A stretch of 54,890 nt of DNA, taken from positions 1 to 54,890 of the forward strand of contig JBEBBU010000007.1 of NCBI GenBank assembly GCA_041158225.1, read 5' to 3'. The position numbers and the translations under genes are program-made. The notes beneath the pieces were generated by a model. That model ran no database searches. It saw nothing but the letters and a program-made list of their open reading frames with translations, and was not told the DNA's origin. This document shows positions 34,785 to 43,067 of this stretch, piece by piece (the stretch's first letter is position 1; each line of letters opens with the position of its first letter). This stretch comes from JBEBBU01 sp041158225. GTDB lineage: Bacteria; Pseudomonadota; Gammaproteobacteria; Methylococcales; Methylococcaceae.

Positions 34785-35429
34785 ATGGACTGGAATGACC
34801 TAGAAAAGCACTTTTCACCTGCCAGGCTTGGCCGTTATCGTGCAGCGCGTGGTGGTGATGCAACAAAGGCTGCTGCGGATTACTCCAGCAATATCTTGCT
34901 ATCCGAAGCGATGGTGCCGATGCTCAACGTCTTGGAGATTGCCTTGCGCAATCGCATCCACGCCAGTCTGAGCAAGCGTTATGGTAGGGCTGATTGGTGG
35001 GAAGCATGGATCGATGATCCGTCCTTCAGTTGGCAGAACAAAGAAGTGGCCGGCGCGAAGGCAAAGCTGAGCCGAAGGCATGAATCGCAGAACCCGGACA
35101 AGGTACTGGCTGAGCTGACTTTTGGCTTCTGGATTTCGCTCTTCAATGCGCAATTCCAGATGATCCTCTGGAAAGACCTTCGCCTTGTGTTTGCGTGTTG
35201 TCCGAAGCCGCAAAGGCAACGTCACAGCATTTCATCGGCACTGAACCAGATTCGTGATCTACGTAACCGTGTCTTTCATCATGAACCGATTTTGTGGCTG
35301 ACGCCGACGCTGCTTGATCAGCACACGATTGGCGTGACTGTCATCAACTGGGTTGATCCTCAGCTCGGGCAATGGCTGGGCAATCATGATCGCCTGCCTA
35401 CTACGTGGGCGGAGTGGGTCGCAACTTGA
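34785..35429 (+). CDS. Abi-family protein with HEPN-like RNase motif
   Basis: A 214-residue, mostly helical protein of the Abi/AbiF-like group, with no signal peptide. The opening DLEKHFSPARLGRYRAARGG, the central LEIALRNRIHASLSKRYG and, near residue 160, IRDLRNRVFHHEPI are family-like; R-N-R-V-F-H matches the R-x4-H HEPN catalytic motif. Such proteins act in abortive infection, probably as RNases that are kept in check until phage attack. The minus-strand RNA just upstream could be the inhibitor or guide. There is no close ribosome site (AACGAAG). A restriction-gene remnant follows, which fits a small defence island. Confidence 0.72.
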   Translation: MDWNDLEKHFSPARLGRYRAARGGDATKAAADYSSNILLSEAMVPMLNVLEIALRNRIHASLSKRYGRADWWEAWIDDPSFSWQNKEVAGAKAKLSRRHESQNPDKVLAELTFGFWISLFNAQFQMILWKDLRLVFACCPKPQRQRHSISSALNQIRDLRNRVFHHEPILWLTPTLLDQHTIGVTVINWVDPQLGQWLGNHDRLPTTWAEWVAT

Positions 35430-35449
35430 TCGCTATCTGGTACCTTTCA

Positions 35450-35626
35450 ACAAATGTTCTCCAGATAAGGGCGCATCACATTGGCCACGCGGCAGTGCCC
35501 CAGCGGGTCGTGCTGATCGATGGGATTGAGCTTGCCAATCTGATGATTGACTTCAATGTCGGTGTATCTCCCGTGACTACCTATACAGTCAAGAAGCTGG
35601 ATATGGACTGCTTCGAGGATAGGTGA
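35450..35626 (+). pseudogene. Remnant of an Mrr-type restriction endonuclease (C-terminal end)
   Basis: The frame ends with VVLIDGIELANLMIDFNVGV, then a Tyr/Lys segment and DMDCFEDR. This closely follows the C-terminus of Mrr restriction enzymes (VLIDG..LA.LMI...VGVS...TY..K..D.D.FE). The catalytic core is missing and no proper start exists; the frame opens inside the Abi gene. It is a decayed or recombined fragment just past the Abi stop. Confidence 0.7.
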
Positions 35627-35937
35627 TCATCCTGCATAACATTTCGTCAATGGGCAATCCAAATGACCATGGAACCCATGGAGTTGCAGCAGTCTATGGC
35701 AGCAATACTTGGCAGGATAGTGTCATTTCGCTCACTTTCTGTGTTATTTGACCTGTTTCTGCTTTTTTCTTGCTGTATTGCCCGGTGGTTTGTGTGGCGC
35801 ATCAATGGCTTGTTTATTGCTGAGATAAGCTCCAAGTTGTGCCTGTTGTCATGGCTTGCCATCAAAACAATTTTATTGTTTTGCGGTAAGGCTAATCAGG
35901 CTTTGCCGTTTTTAAAGCATTCACCAGGGGTATTCAT
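35627..35937. other. Intergenic region, AT-rich, no supported gene
   Basis: About 310 bases between the Mrr remnant and the CorA-related gene. A 129-codon plus-strand frame (35663-36052) is open, but it runs into the next gene and has no good start or family match. The only clear element is the terminator-like hairpin at 35884-35913. Confidence 0.6.
35884..35913 (+). terminator. Terminator-like hairpin in the leader of the FN3/CorA-related gene
   Basis: CGGTAAGGC (35884-35892) pairs with GCTTTGCCG (35900-35908), 9 pairs including two G-U, loop of 7, followed by TTTTT. It ends 25 bases before the ATG at 35938, so it is either the end of an upstream transcript or an attenuator for this gene. 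Confidence 0.55.
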
Positions 35938-37665
35938 ATGTCATATTCTGATGCCAGGCCTGTATCCCGGGCGCCATTATCTATTCTTTCTGGCCGGGGC
36001 AGACTGCGATGGCTGGCGTTCACGCTGCTGGGCGCCGCCACGAGTGGTGTGAGTGCTGAAACCTACTACAACGTCACAGATTATCTGACAGATTCTACTA
36101 CTCGGGTTGCCAGTCCTCTCGTCTGGGTGCCGAGTCAGAGTTTGCTCAATTATGCCGGATCGCTTGATGCCCACTGGCTGGCGCGGCTGGGTAGTGCCAA
36201 TGAAACGCTGGTACTGTCGAACGCTGATGCCATTGCGCGTACTGGCAAGGCAGATTTTGGGGTGCTGACCGTCATGCCTGACAACTGCTGGGGTATGAAT
36301 ATGGGTTTTGGCCTGATCCATCTTGCCCAGAATGCCAATCTGACCATCAAGGTTGAAGCGGACAGATCAAGTGTTATTCCCGGGTTCGCTTTCTACAAGG
36401 GCTGGGATACCAGCAAAAGCGCCTCGCGACATGGCACCATCTATTTTGTCGATAACAATAATGCTGCGGGCAAGGTCACCTCGCCTCCGCTAGGGAGTTC
36501 TGGCTTGACCCTGCTGGGGGATCAGCTTGGAAGCCAGGCTGGAGGCGTGGTCACCAAGACTTTTGAAAACCTGAGTGCAGGTAATTACGAGCTGTTTGTG
36601 ACTGTCGGCAATAACTATTCTCAGGCGGGTGAATACAAAGTAACACTGACAACCTCATCGACGTTGCTTCAGCCACCCAGTGCGCCTTTAAGTGTCAGTG
36701 CCACTGCCAGTGATGGTAAGGCTTATGTCAGCTGGAACGCACCTGCAAGTAATGGTGGCTCAACCATTTCAGCCTACACAGCGACCTCTGTTCCAGGTGG
36801 CAAGACCTGCACTGCGGCTGCTACCAGCTGTTCTGTCACCGGGCTCACCAATGGCACCAGCTATACGTTTACGGTGAAGGCTGCCAATAGTGCCGGTGAA
36901 AGTCTGGCCTCGCAGCCGAGTGCGGCTGTGACGCCCATGGCTGTCGTGACCGGTTCAACGCCGGTATTTGCCCTGTCAGCCAAGCCATCGGTTGTCTCGC
37001 GCAAGTCGGCCAGCCTGGTCTTCAGCGCCGGCAATAATGCCTGGGGCAACCCGGAAAATGGGGTGCTGGGGCAGTCCAGGACGTCGGGCTGGGGTATCGT
37101 CAAGCTGACCAAGGGAGTGCCGGTCAAATTGACTGTCGTTTCTGAATATGCCGATATCCATCCTGGAATCTCGGTTTGGAAAAGGCCGGGGCCCGGCGAG
37201 TATCGTTACGGGCCGGTAGAAAAAGTCAAGATCAATAACGCCTGGGTCACGCGTGGTTCCCTGCTGATTGGCAATCTGCTGGATGCCCGCTATGTGCCGG
37301 CTGCCAGCTATGAGCAGGTACGCAGCAATCACATCAGTGGCGCCACCGATTGCGGCGCTGGCTGCGGTCTGGCGGTGAATGGTAGTCCGGTATCCTCGGG
37401 TAATATCCGGCTGCAGTACATCGTTGGCGGATTTGACAGGGATGGCGCCAGTTATCCGCAGGCTATCAATGCTGATCCAGCGCTGACTGCCATCAAGGAT
37501 GCTGTGCCGGGCAAGGTAGAGGTCAAGTTCACACCGGATGAGACCGCAGTCTACCAGTTTGCCGTCGGTGGGATATTCCCTTCCGGTGCTGAGGCTTCGG
37601 TGCCAGGTAGTCTGCGCAAGTTCACTGTGAATGTGGTCGGGACAGGTATCGTCGATATGCCCTGA
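35938..37665 (+). CDS. Exported two-domain CorA/MopE-related protein with central FN3 domain
   Basis: A 575-residue protein with a signal-like N-terminus (LAFTLLGAATSGVSA, cleavage near 41). A first domain (about 42-240) contains LIHLAQNANLTIKVEADRS and a hydrophobic GFAFYKGW motif. A fibronectin type III domain follows (about 245-335; PPSAPLSVSATA, SYTFTVKAANSAGES). The C-terminal domain (about 340-575) shares K-W/G-G-x-V-x-L, DIHPGISVW, GGFDRDG, DAVPGKVEVKF and YQFAVGG with the protein at 40035-40799. The candidate copper-site W-x-H of that paralogue is not present here, so metal binding may be lost or different. It is likely surface-bound or secreted and converges with a MauG-like gene. 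Confidence 0.7.
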   Translation: MSYSDARPVSRAPLSILSGRGRLRWLAFTLLGAATSGVSAETYYNVTDYLTDSTTRVASPLVWVPSQSLLNYAGSLDAHWLARLGSANETLVLSNADAIARTGKADFGVLTVMPDNCWGMNMGFGLIHLAQNANLTIKVEADRSSVIPGFAFYKGWDTSKSASRHGTIYFVDNNNAAGKVTSPPLGSSGLTLLGDQLGSQAGGVVTKTFENLSAGNYELFVTVGNNYSQAGEYKVTLTTSSTLLQPPSAPLSVSATASDGKAYVSWNAPASNGGSTISAYTATSVPGGKTCTAAATSCSVTGLTNGTSYTFTVKAANSAGESLASQPSAAVTPMAVVTGSTPVFALSAKPSVVSRKSASLVFSAGNNAWGNPENGVLGQSRTSGWGIVKLTKGVPVKLTVVSEYADIHPGISVWKRPGPGEYRYGPVEKVKINNAWVTRGSLLIGNLLDARYVPAASYEQVRSNHISGATDCGAGCGLAVNGSPVSSGNIRLQYIVGGFDRDGASYPQAINADPALTAIKDAVPGKVEVKFTPDETAVYQFAVGGIFPSGAEASVPGSLRKFTVNVVGTGIVDMP

Positions 37666-37696
37666 TACGCCGCTTTATCTGGGCTGGGTGCAAGGC

Positions 37697-39724
37697 TCAG
37701 TCCAGATAATCGCTGAAGGGTTTGAGAGGGCCGAGCTGCGTGCTTCGTCCTCTCCGGCCTACTGCAGGAATGTGTAGCCAGGAGGTTGCGGTGCTCCCAT
37801 GCGGAATATCGATAGCCGGGTGATCAAAGGGCGCGCGCTCCCATCTGACGCGCTCGTCAGTCAGTGTCAGCAGGAAGGCCAGGAGATCCTCCTTTTCTTC
37901 AGTTGTGAAATGCTGCTGGAATACGAAGGTTCCGAAATGTCCCGGGTTATCCAGGTTGCCGCCGCGGTCATAAAACTCAATGACTTCCTGCAGGTTTTTC
38001 ATGCTGCCGTTGTGCATATAAGGGCCAGTCAGTTCTATATTGCGTAGTGTGGGTATCTTGAATGCGCCGCGTGCGGCGATGGCCAGTCGCCCCTGTTCCT
38101 CTTTGGCCATCTCACTGCGGGCTATTTCCGGTCTTGGTATCTTGCTGTCCAGCAGTTCATCCTTGCGGAAGTCCACAGTAAATCCAAGGGAAAACAGGCT
38201 GGCAGCATCTGCGAGATCTTTGGGGTGTCGCATGTCCGCCTGCATCAGGGATTGCTGGTAAATCTCGGCCATGGCTAGTGGCTGGCCAAACGGGTTCAGT
38301 GCGCCAAGGCCAATATCCTGTTCGGCTGGCGTCACGCTGGTATTGGCGAAGCCACTATCGATCATGGCGATACTGGGTTTATGGAGACGTTCGTCAATGC
38401 TGATGACTCTCCGGTCGATAAGTTTAAGGGGGGTGCCTATGGCGCTGTCGCCGGAAACATAAGGGTGTGAAGCGAGCGTAAACGCAGGTCCCCGGTGGCA
38501 GAAGTCACACTCGGCCTTGTCGAAGATAATGTGGCCCCGTTTCTGTTGCGGGGTGAAGCCCTCAGGGAATCCGTCGGCACCTCGCGGGGCATCAAAGGGG
38601 GTCTGGTCTGAGATCAGGGTGGCTTCATAAACCTGAATGGTGAGACCCAGAAAAAATGCAAAATTGGCTTCTATCTGGGTGAGGCCTGATTCCGGGGTGT
38701 CGGGCTGGCCGATGTCTGCTGTATCTGACCAGAAGCGCGGGGCAAAGCTCTGGCGTATCAAGGCATCATAGCGGGTATCCAGCCCCAATCCGGAAGGATG
38801 ACGGTGGGTGCCGAGTACGCTGTCTTCCTGGTCAACCTGCTGGTTTGACAGAGGACGTCTGCCCAGTAATTTGCGTGCAAGGTCGGCAAAGTTGCGGCCT
38901 TCACAGGACATTTCCCGGCTATCCAGAGGGGGAGCGACAGCCTGGGATGCCAGTGATGCATTCGGTAATGCCAGTGGTACTTTGTGCGTGCTGCCATGTT
39001 CACGGATCCAGACGCCTGCTGTGGGATCTGCCGCACCATAAGGCGTTGCGCCGTTGAACAGGTGGCTGGCGCGGCCGTCCCAGAAATTGCGGTAATTAAA
39101 GGCGGCATTGATGACGGTGGGCGCATTTCGGCTGCCAGTCTGTCTTTGGGTTGTTGTGCCCTGCCGGGTATCTGGCTGGGGCTGAGGCAGACAGTATTCC
39201 TCGCCAGTGGCCTCGGTGCGTGTGCGGTCGAAGCGGGCTTTCCAGGTGCCCGAAGAGACAGTGCTGGTTGCGGTGCTGAAGGTCAGAGTGGACAGCCTGT
39301 TGCCAGAATCGCTGAAGCGTGTGAAGGGGTAGTCCTGTTTTTTCAGGGGGTGATCAGCAGTATCCGTAATGCTGATATGACCTGTGCCGGTCAGCTGGTT
39401 GATGGTGCGCCGGTCCGATCCTGCATGAAAATGGCAGGATGCGCAGGCCATGCCATCGCTGCCAAGCGCCGTGTCCCAGAATAATGACTTGCCAAGTATC
39501 AATGCGGATGCCGGATTCACGATGATGGCGTCAGGCCCATCGAACAGTCCCGGCGTAACGGGAGGCGTCAGCTTATGCAGGGATGGCGCTGGATGATCCA
39601 GTTGTAGCGCCCAGCCCGTGGAAGCAGGCAGACAGCACAAGGCAGTGATCAGCAGCAGGTGTAGCTGGGGCTGGTTGAGCCGCTGTGGGCAGGCGTGTGC
39701 GGCATATGCAATGACGGGCTTCAT
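37697..39724 (-). CDS. MauG-like di-heme protein, CorB/SACCP type (copy 1)
   Basis: A 675-residue exported protein (signal LLLITALCCLPASTGWA) of the cytochrome c peroxidase/MauG superfamily. Two c-haem motifs: CASCH (94-98) and CDFCH (406-410). Family blocks: LGKSLFWDTALGSDGMACASCHFHAGSDRR, RNAPTVINAAFNYRNFWDGRA and LTGPYMHNGSMKNL. It is twice the size of classical peroxidases (about 330 residues), like the surface-associated enzymes of methanotrophs. It is divergent from the CorA-like gene and shares the 310-base control region. Possible roles are peroxide removal or oxidation of a protein tryptophan. Confidence 0.87.
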   Translation of the reverse strand: MKPVIAYAAHACPQRLNQPQLHLLLITALCCLPASTGWALQLDHPAPSLHKLTPPVTPGLFDGPDAIIVNPASALILGKSLFWDTALGSDGMACASCHFHAGSDRRTINQLTGTGHISITDTADHPLKKQDYPFTRFSDSGNRLSTLTFSTATSTVSSGTWKARFDRTRTEATGEEYCLPQPQPDTRQGTTTQRQTGSRNAPTVINAAFNYRNFWDGRASHLFNGATPYGAADPTAGVWIREHGSTHKVPLALPNASLASQAVAPPLDSREMSCEGRNFADLARKLLGRRPLSNQQVDQEDSVLGTHRHPSGLGLDTRYDALIRQSFAPRFWSDTADIGQPDTPESGLTQIEANFAFFLGLTIQVYEATLISDQTPFDAPRGADGFPEGFTPQQKRGHIIFDKAECDFCHRGPAFTLASHPYVSGDSAIGTPLKLIDRRVISIDERLHKPSIAMIDSGFANTSVTPAEQDIGLGALNPFGQPLAMAEIYQQSLMQADMRHPKDLADAASLFSLGFTVDFRKDELLDSKIPRPEIARSEMAKEEQGRLAIAARGAFKIPTLRNIELTGPYMHNGSMKNLQEVIEFYDRGGNLDNPGHFGTFVFQQHFTTEEKEDLLAFLLTLTDERVRWERAPFDHPAIDIPHGSTATSWLHIPAVGRRGRSTQLGPLKPFSDYLD

Positions 39725-40034
39725 ATTCAGCGGATGCAGTTTGTATCGCCTCTCTTGTACCCCAGATATCTGCTTTTCGTCAAACGATCATGTGCAACTG
39801 TGATTTTGTGGCATATGGCTCATATTTGTGTGGGATATGACTCGCTTTTTGTGCGGCCATACAGTGTCGTGGGTGATTTAAACCGTGCCCAGTATGTGGT
39901 TTCAGGTTCTGGCATGATGCTTGTATGAGTGCATCAGCCGCTTCTGTCTGTCAGAAGCATTGATGCCCACAGAGCCAGATCAGAATCTACCGGCAGGTTC
40001 TGATGATGACTCGAGAACATTTCGGATAGTGAAC
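39725..40034. other. Divergent control region of MauG-like copy 1 and the CorA-like gene
   Basis: About 310 bases with no gene. It must hold both promoters. A sigma-54-like match lies at 39910-39925. The open frame extending upstream of the CorA-like start (39921-40034) lacks a ribosome site and would destroy the signal peptide. Confidence 0.6.
39910..39925 (+). promoter_or_regulatory. Weak sigma-54-like promoter candidate for the CorA-like gene
   Basis: TGGCATGATGCTTGTA resembles the -24/-12 consensus TGGCAC-N5-TTGCA with the right GG to TG spacing, but the -12 element has GT in place of GC. It lies about 110 bases before the CorA-like start. Confidence 0.25.
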
Positions 40035-40799
40035 ATGAAAAATACCCTGATTCCTGATTTCAAAGCCCTTTCTGTTGCAGGCGCTGTAGCTGCAGCCATG
40101 CTGCTGTCCGGGAATGCTACGGCAGCAACCACCATCGACTCGGTGAGTAGCAATTTCACGCTGGGTAAGCCAGTCACTCATCCTTTAGGGGTTCAGCCTT
40201 CCTCGTGGTACAACTCTGCGTTTGGAGATATGGGCTGGACCCATTTCTCCAAATGGGGCAAGGTGACATTGCAGGCTGGCAGAACTTACCAGATCACTTT
40301 AGTTTCCGGCGATAAAAAAATGCACCCAGGGGTTTCCGTGTGGTATCGCTATACCGGTGCGGCATATGCCCCCGTCAACTATGTGACCAACCACAGTTAT
40401 CTGCAGTTCGGCAGTCTGGAAGCCAAGAACCAGATTGATGAAACCACACAGAAAAACGTAAAAACCATCAAGCTGGAAGCAGTGATCAATGGTTTTGACA
40501 AGGATCGTGATCCTGCAACGACGGATGCAGCTGATGCCAATCCCAAGAAAAATGTGGCGTTTCCATCTATGGCGTCCTTCAATGGTGTGAGTGATGGTGT
40601 GCCGGGAACTCTCGTAATGAAGTTCAAGGCCATGAAGACGGGGACTTACCAGTTTGTCTATGGTGCTACTTCGCCTGATGATAACGCAGCAACTGCCAAG
40701 GTAGCTGCGACTGCCACTACTCCCGAAGTACCTGCTGGCTTCAATCACAACAGCAAGCGGATCCCGGTCACTGTTACCATCAAGCAGGTAGCCAAGTAA
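40035..40799 (+). CDS. CorA/MopE-like copper-binding surface protein (candidate)
   Basis: A 254-residue exported protein (signal MLLSGNATAA, cleavage near 30). It carries W68-T69-H70 in FGDMGWTHFSKW, then MHPGVSVW (His97) and NHSYLQFG (His120), then INGFDKDRD and DGVPGTLVMKF. In methanotroph MopE and CorA one Cu(I) is bound by two histidines and a kynurenine made from a tryptophan, with W and H two apart. The W-T-H fits that layout. The next gene is a MauG-like enzyme, as in corAB. I am fairly sure of the family resemblance but not of copper binding. The ATG at 40035 was chosen for the signal peptide. Confidence 0.7.
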   Translation: MKNTLIPDFKALSVAGAVAAAMLLSGNATAATTIDSVSSNFTLGKPVTHPLGVQPSSWYNSAFGDMGWTHFSKWGKVTLQAGRTYQITLVSGDKKMHPGVSVWYRYTGAAYAPVNYVTNHSYLQFGSLEAKNQIDETTQKNVKTIKLEAVINGFDKDRDPATTDAADANPKKNVAFPSMASFNGVSDGVPGTLVMKFKAMKTGTYQFVYGATSPDDNAATAKVAATATTPEVPAGFNHNSKRIPVTVTIKQVAK

Positions 40800-40816
40800 G
40801 TTCTGCCGCAATCTGA

Positions 40817-40851
40817 TCTCTCTTCTTCCCGGTCAGAGGGGAGAAGAGGGA
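40817..40851 (+). other. Long hairpin between the CorA-like gene and the MauG-like gene
   Basis: 40817-40830 pairs with 40838-40851, 14 pairs with two G-U, loop of 7 (GGTCAGA). The following TTTC is a weak U tract. It may be a partial terminator or an RNA-stabilising hairpin that gives more CorA-like protein than enzyme. Confidence 0.55.
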
Positions 40852-40922
40852 TTTCATCTGATACCTCCACCAGAATGACAGCCGGCTGGCGGCGGTCATC
40901 CTGCTCTGACCAGAGAAACACC

Positions 40923-43067
40923 ATGAAAATGATTATCCGGCCCCGATTTTTCTTCCTGGTTTTACCCATTCAACTGCTGTTTTTGGTGCTATCTGGCAGT
41001 GTTTTTGCGCATGGTGTGCCTCCGGCGACATTGACAGGCAAGCAAGTGCCTGCTACTCCGGGTCTCCTGACAGGTTCAAAGCGTATTATCATCAATGCCC
41101 GCTACGCGCAGATGCTTGGCAAATCCCTGTTCTGGGATGCCAGTATTGGTAGTGACGGCATGGCCTGCGCCTCCTGTCACTATCACGCAGGCGCCGACAG
41201 CCGTACCCGCAACCAGCTTAATCCCGGACAAAAGCATGCCGCCAGTTCAGGTGCCGTGTTTGACGCTATGGCTTCGGGTGGCGCAGGCGGTTTGGATTAT
41301 CAGCTAAGACTGAGCGATTTTCCTACCTATCAGCTGTCCGATCCCAACGATCGACTGTCACCGCCAGTTTTTGCTTCAGACGATGTTATCGGCTCCTCAG
41401 GCACCTATCTTGGCCATTTCCAGTTGGTACATGCTGTTGGAGATACGCAGGATCAGTGTGGTACGGTGGATGACAGCCTGTTTGCCCTGGCGGGTAAAAA
41501 CACGCGTCAGGTCACAGACCGTAATGCGCCTACTGTAATTAATGCCGCTTTCAATCACCATAATTTCTGGGATGGGCGTGCCAATAACCGGTTTAATGGT
41601 GAAACGCCATGGGGTAGCCGTGATGGTGCTGCTGGTGTTTGGTTGAGTAATGCCAAGGGTGTGGCTACCAAAAGCAAGCTGTCCCTTGAGAATGCCTCGC
41701 TGGCCTCACAGGCGGTAGCGCCTGCCACCAATGATGTGGAAATGTCCTGCCAGCAGCGTAAGTTCCCGGATATCGCCGTCAAGCTGCTACAGCGCCGTGC
41801 GCTAGAAACCCAGGCTGTCAGCCGTACTGACAGTCTGCTGGGATCGTCCATGCATACCTCCGGCAAGGGTCTGAAACTGACCTATGAACAACTGATCCAG
41901 AAAGCTTTCAGCAAAGCCTACTGGCAGGGTAAGGGCGATTTTGGCGCAGCAGCGGATGGTAAGGCCTACAGCATGATGCAGGCCAACTTCGCCATGTTTT
42001 TCGGGATCGCGATCATGGAGTATGAGAAGACGCTCATATCCAACAAGACACCATACGACACATCATTGGTGTCTTACGTGGCGGAGGTAGGCGATACCGC
42101 CGGTACCAGGATGAAGGTGCCAAAGGGACTGAGTCCTGCTCAGAAACGTGGCCTGACCCTTTTTCTGGATGGCCACTGCCAGAACTGTCACGGTGGGCCT
42201 ACTTTCAGTAATGCCGCCAATCCGTTCTTTAACGGCAGTCAGGCTGCTGGTTCCATGCTGGTCAACCGGTTTTCACTGGATGGCAGTTCGGGTCCAGGTG
42301 CGCTGAACGTGCTTGAAGATGTGGGCTTTTTTAATACAAGTGTAACGCCTACGGCATGGGATATTGGTCTTGGCGGTGTGGATCCATGGGGTTATCCGCT
42401 GTCTTACTCCGGGCTTTATGGTCAGGCATTGGCCAGAGGTTCGGTCGCCGCAGTGGATCATGCCAATGTGTATCCATGCGATTTTGATGCGCCATTTTAT
42501 ACTGACTGGTCACTGGATCAGTTGATGCAGCCTGTCAGAACCTATCCTGCCAGAAAATGCCAGGGCGCTCTGGAATATGACATGATCCCCACGACAGCAG
42601 CCTGGGCGGAACAGCGCAGCCAGGCTGAAAGCTATCTGGCTGCAGATGGTACTGCGGGTGCCTTCAAGGTGCCGAGTCTGCGTAATGTAGAACTCACAGG
42701 GCCATACTTTCATAATGGCAGCGCCAAATCACTTGAGGAAGTGGTTGATTTCTACAGTCGTGGCGGCAATATGGTGAATAGAAACCACCCGAATGTTTTT
42801 GTGTTCCAGCAGGGTTTTTCTGATGCTGAAAAGGCTGATCTGGTGGCTTTCCTGAAGTCACTGACCGATGAGCGTGTACGCTGGGAGAAGGCGCCGTTTG
42901 ATCATCCCGAACTCAGGATACCTGAGGGTGTTGATGCCACTGGCGGCGATGGTATTCGGGCCAATGTTTACAAGGATCTTTACTTCACCGTACCTGCTGT
43001 GGGTAGTAAGGGGCGTTCCCCTGAGCAGGGCGCACTCAAAACCTTTGCTGAAGAACTTGCACCATGA
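40923..43067 (+). CDS. MauG-like di-heme protein, CorB/SACCP type (copy 2)
   Basis: A 714-residue exported protein (signal FFFLVLPIQLLFLVLSGSVFA). Haem motifs: CASCH (82-86) and CQNCH (near 420). Shared blocks: LGKSLFWDASIGSDGMACASC, RNAPTVINAAFNHHNFWDGRA, FFNTSVTPTAWDIGLGG and NVELTGPYFHNGSAKSL. It lies about 125 bases downstream of the CorA-like gene on the same strand and is the best candidate to modify it. The ATG at 40923 fits the signal peptide. Its stop overlaps the next gene's ATG (ATGA). Confidence 0.88.
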   Translation: MKMIIRPRFFFLVLPIQLLFLVLSGSVFAHGVPPATLTGKQVPATPGLLTGSKRIIINARYAQMLGKSLFWDASIGSDGMACASCHYHAGADSRTRNQLNPGQKHAASSGAVFDAMASGGAGGLDYQLRLSDFPTYQLSDPNDRLSPPVFASDDVIGSSGTYLGHFQLVHAVGDTQDQCGTVDDSLFALAGKNTRQVTDRNAPTVINAAFNHHNFWDGRANNRFNGETPWGSRDGAAGVWLSNAKGVATKSKLSLENASLASQAVAPATNDVEMSCQQRKFPDIAVKLLQRRALETQAVSRTDSLLGSSMHTSGKGLKLTYEQLIQKAFSKAYWQGKGDFGAAADGKAYSMMQANFAMFFGIAIMEYEKTLISNKTPYDTSLVSYVAEVGDTAGTRMKVPKGLSPAQKRGLTLFLDGHCQNCHGGPTFSNAANPFFNGSQAAGSMLVNRFSLDGSSGPGALNVLEDVGFFNTSVTPTAWDIGLGGVDPWGYPLSYSGLYGQALARGSVAAVDHANVYPCDFDAPFYTDWSLDQLMQPVRTYPARKCQGALEYDMIPTTAAWAEQRSQAESYLAADGTAGAFKVPSLRNVELTGPYFHNGSAKSLEEVVDFYSRGGNMVNRNHPNVFVFQQGFSDAEKADLVAFLKSLTDERVRWEKAPFDHPELRIPEGVDATGGDGIRANVYKDLYFTVPAVGSKGRSPEQGALKTFAEELAP

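Noticed and set aside
35663..36052. 129-codon frame with hydrophobic segments upstream of the FN3/CorA-related gene
   Set aside because: It runs into that gene, lacks a convincing start and ends in shadow sequence; at most its first part could be a short membrane peptide.
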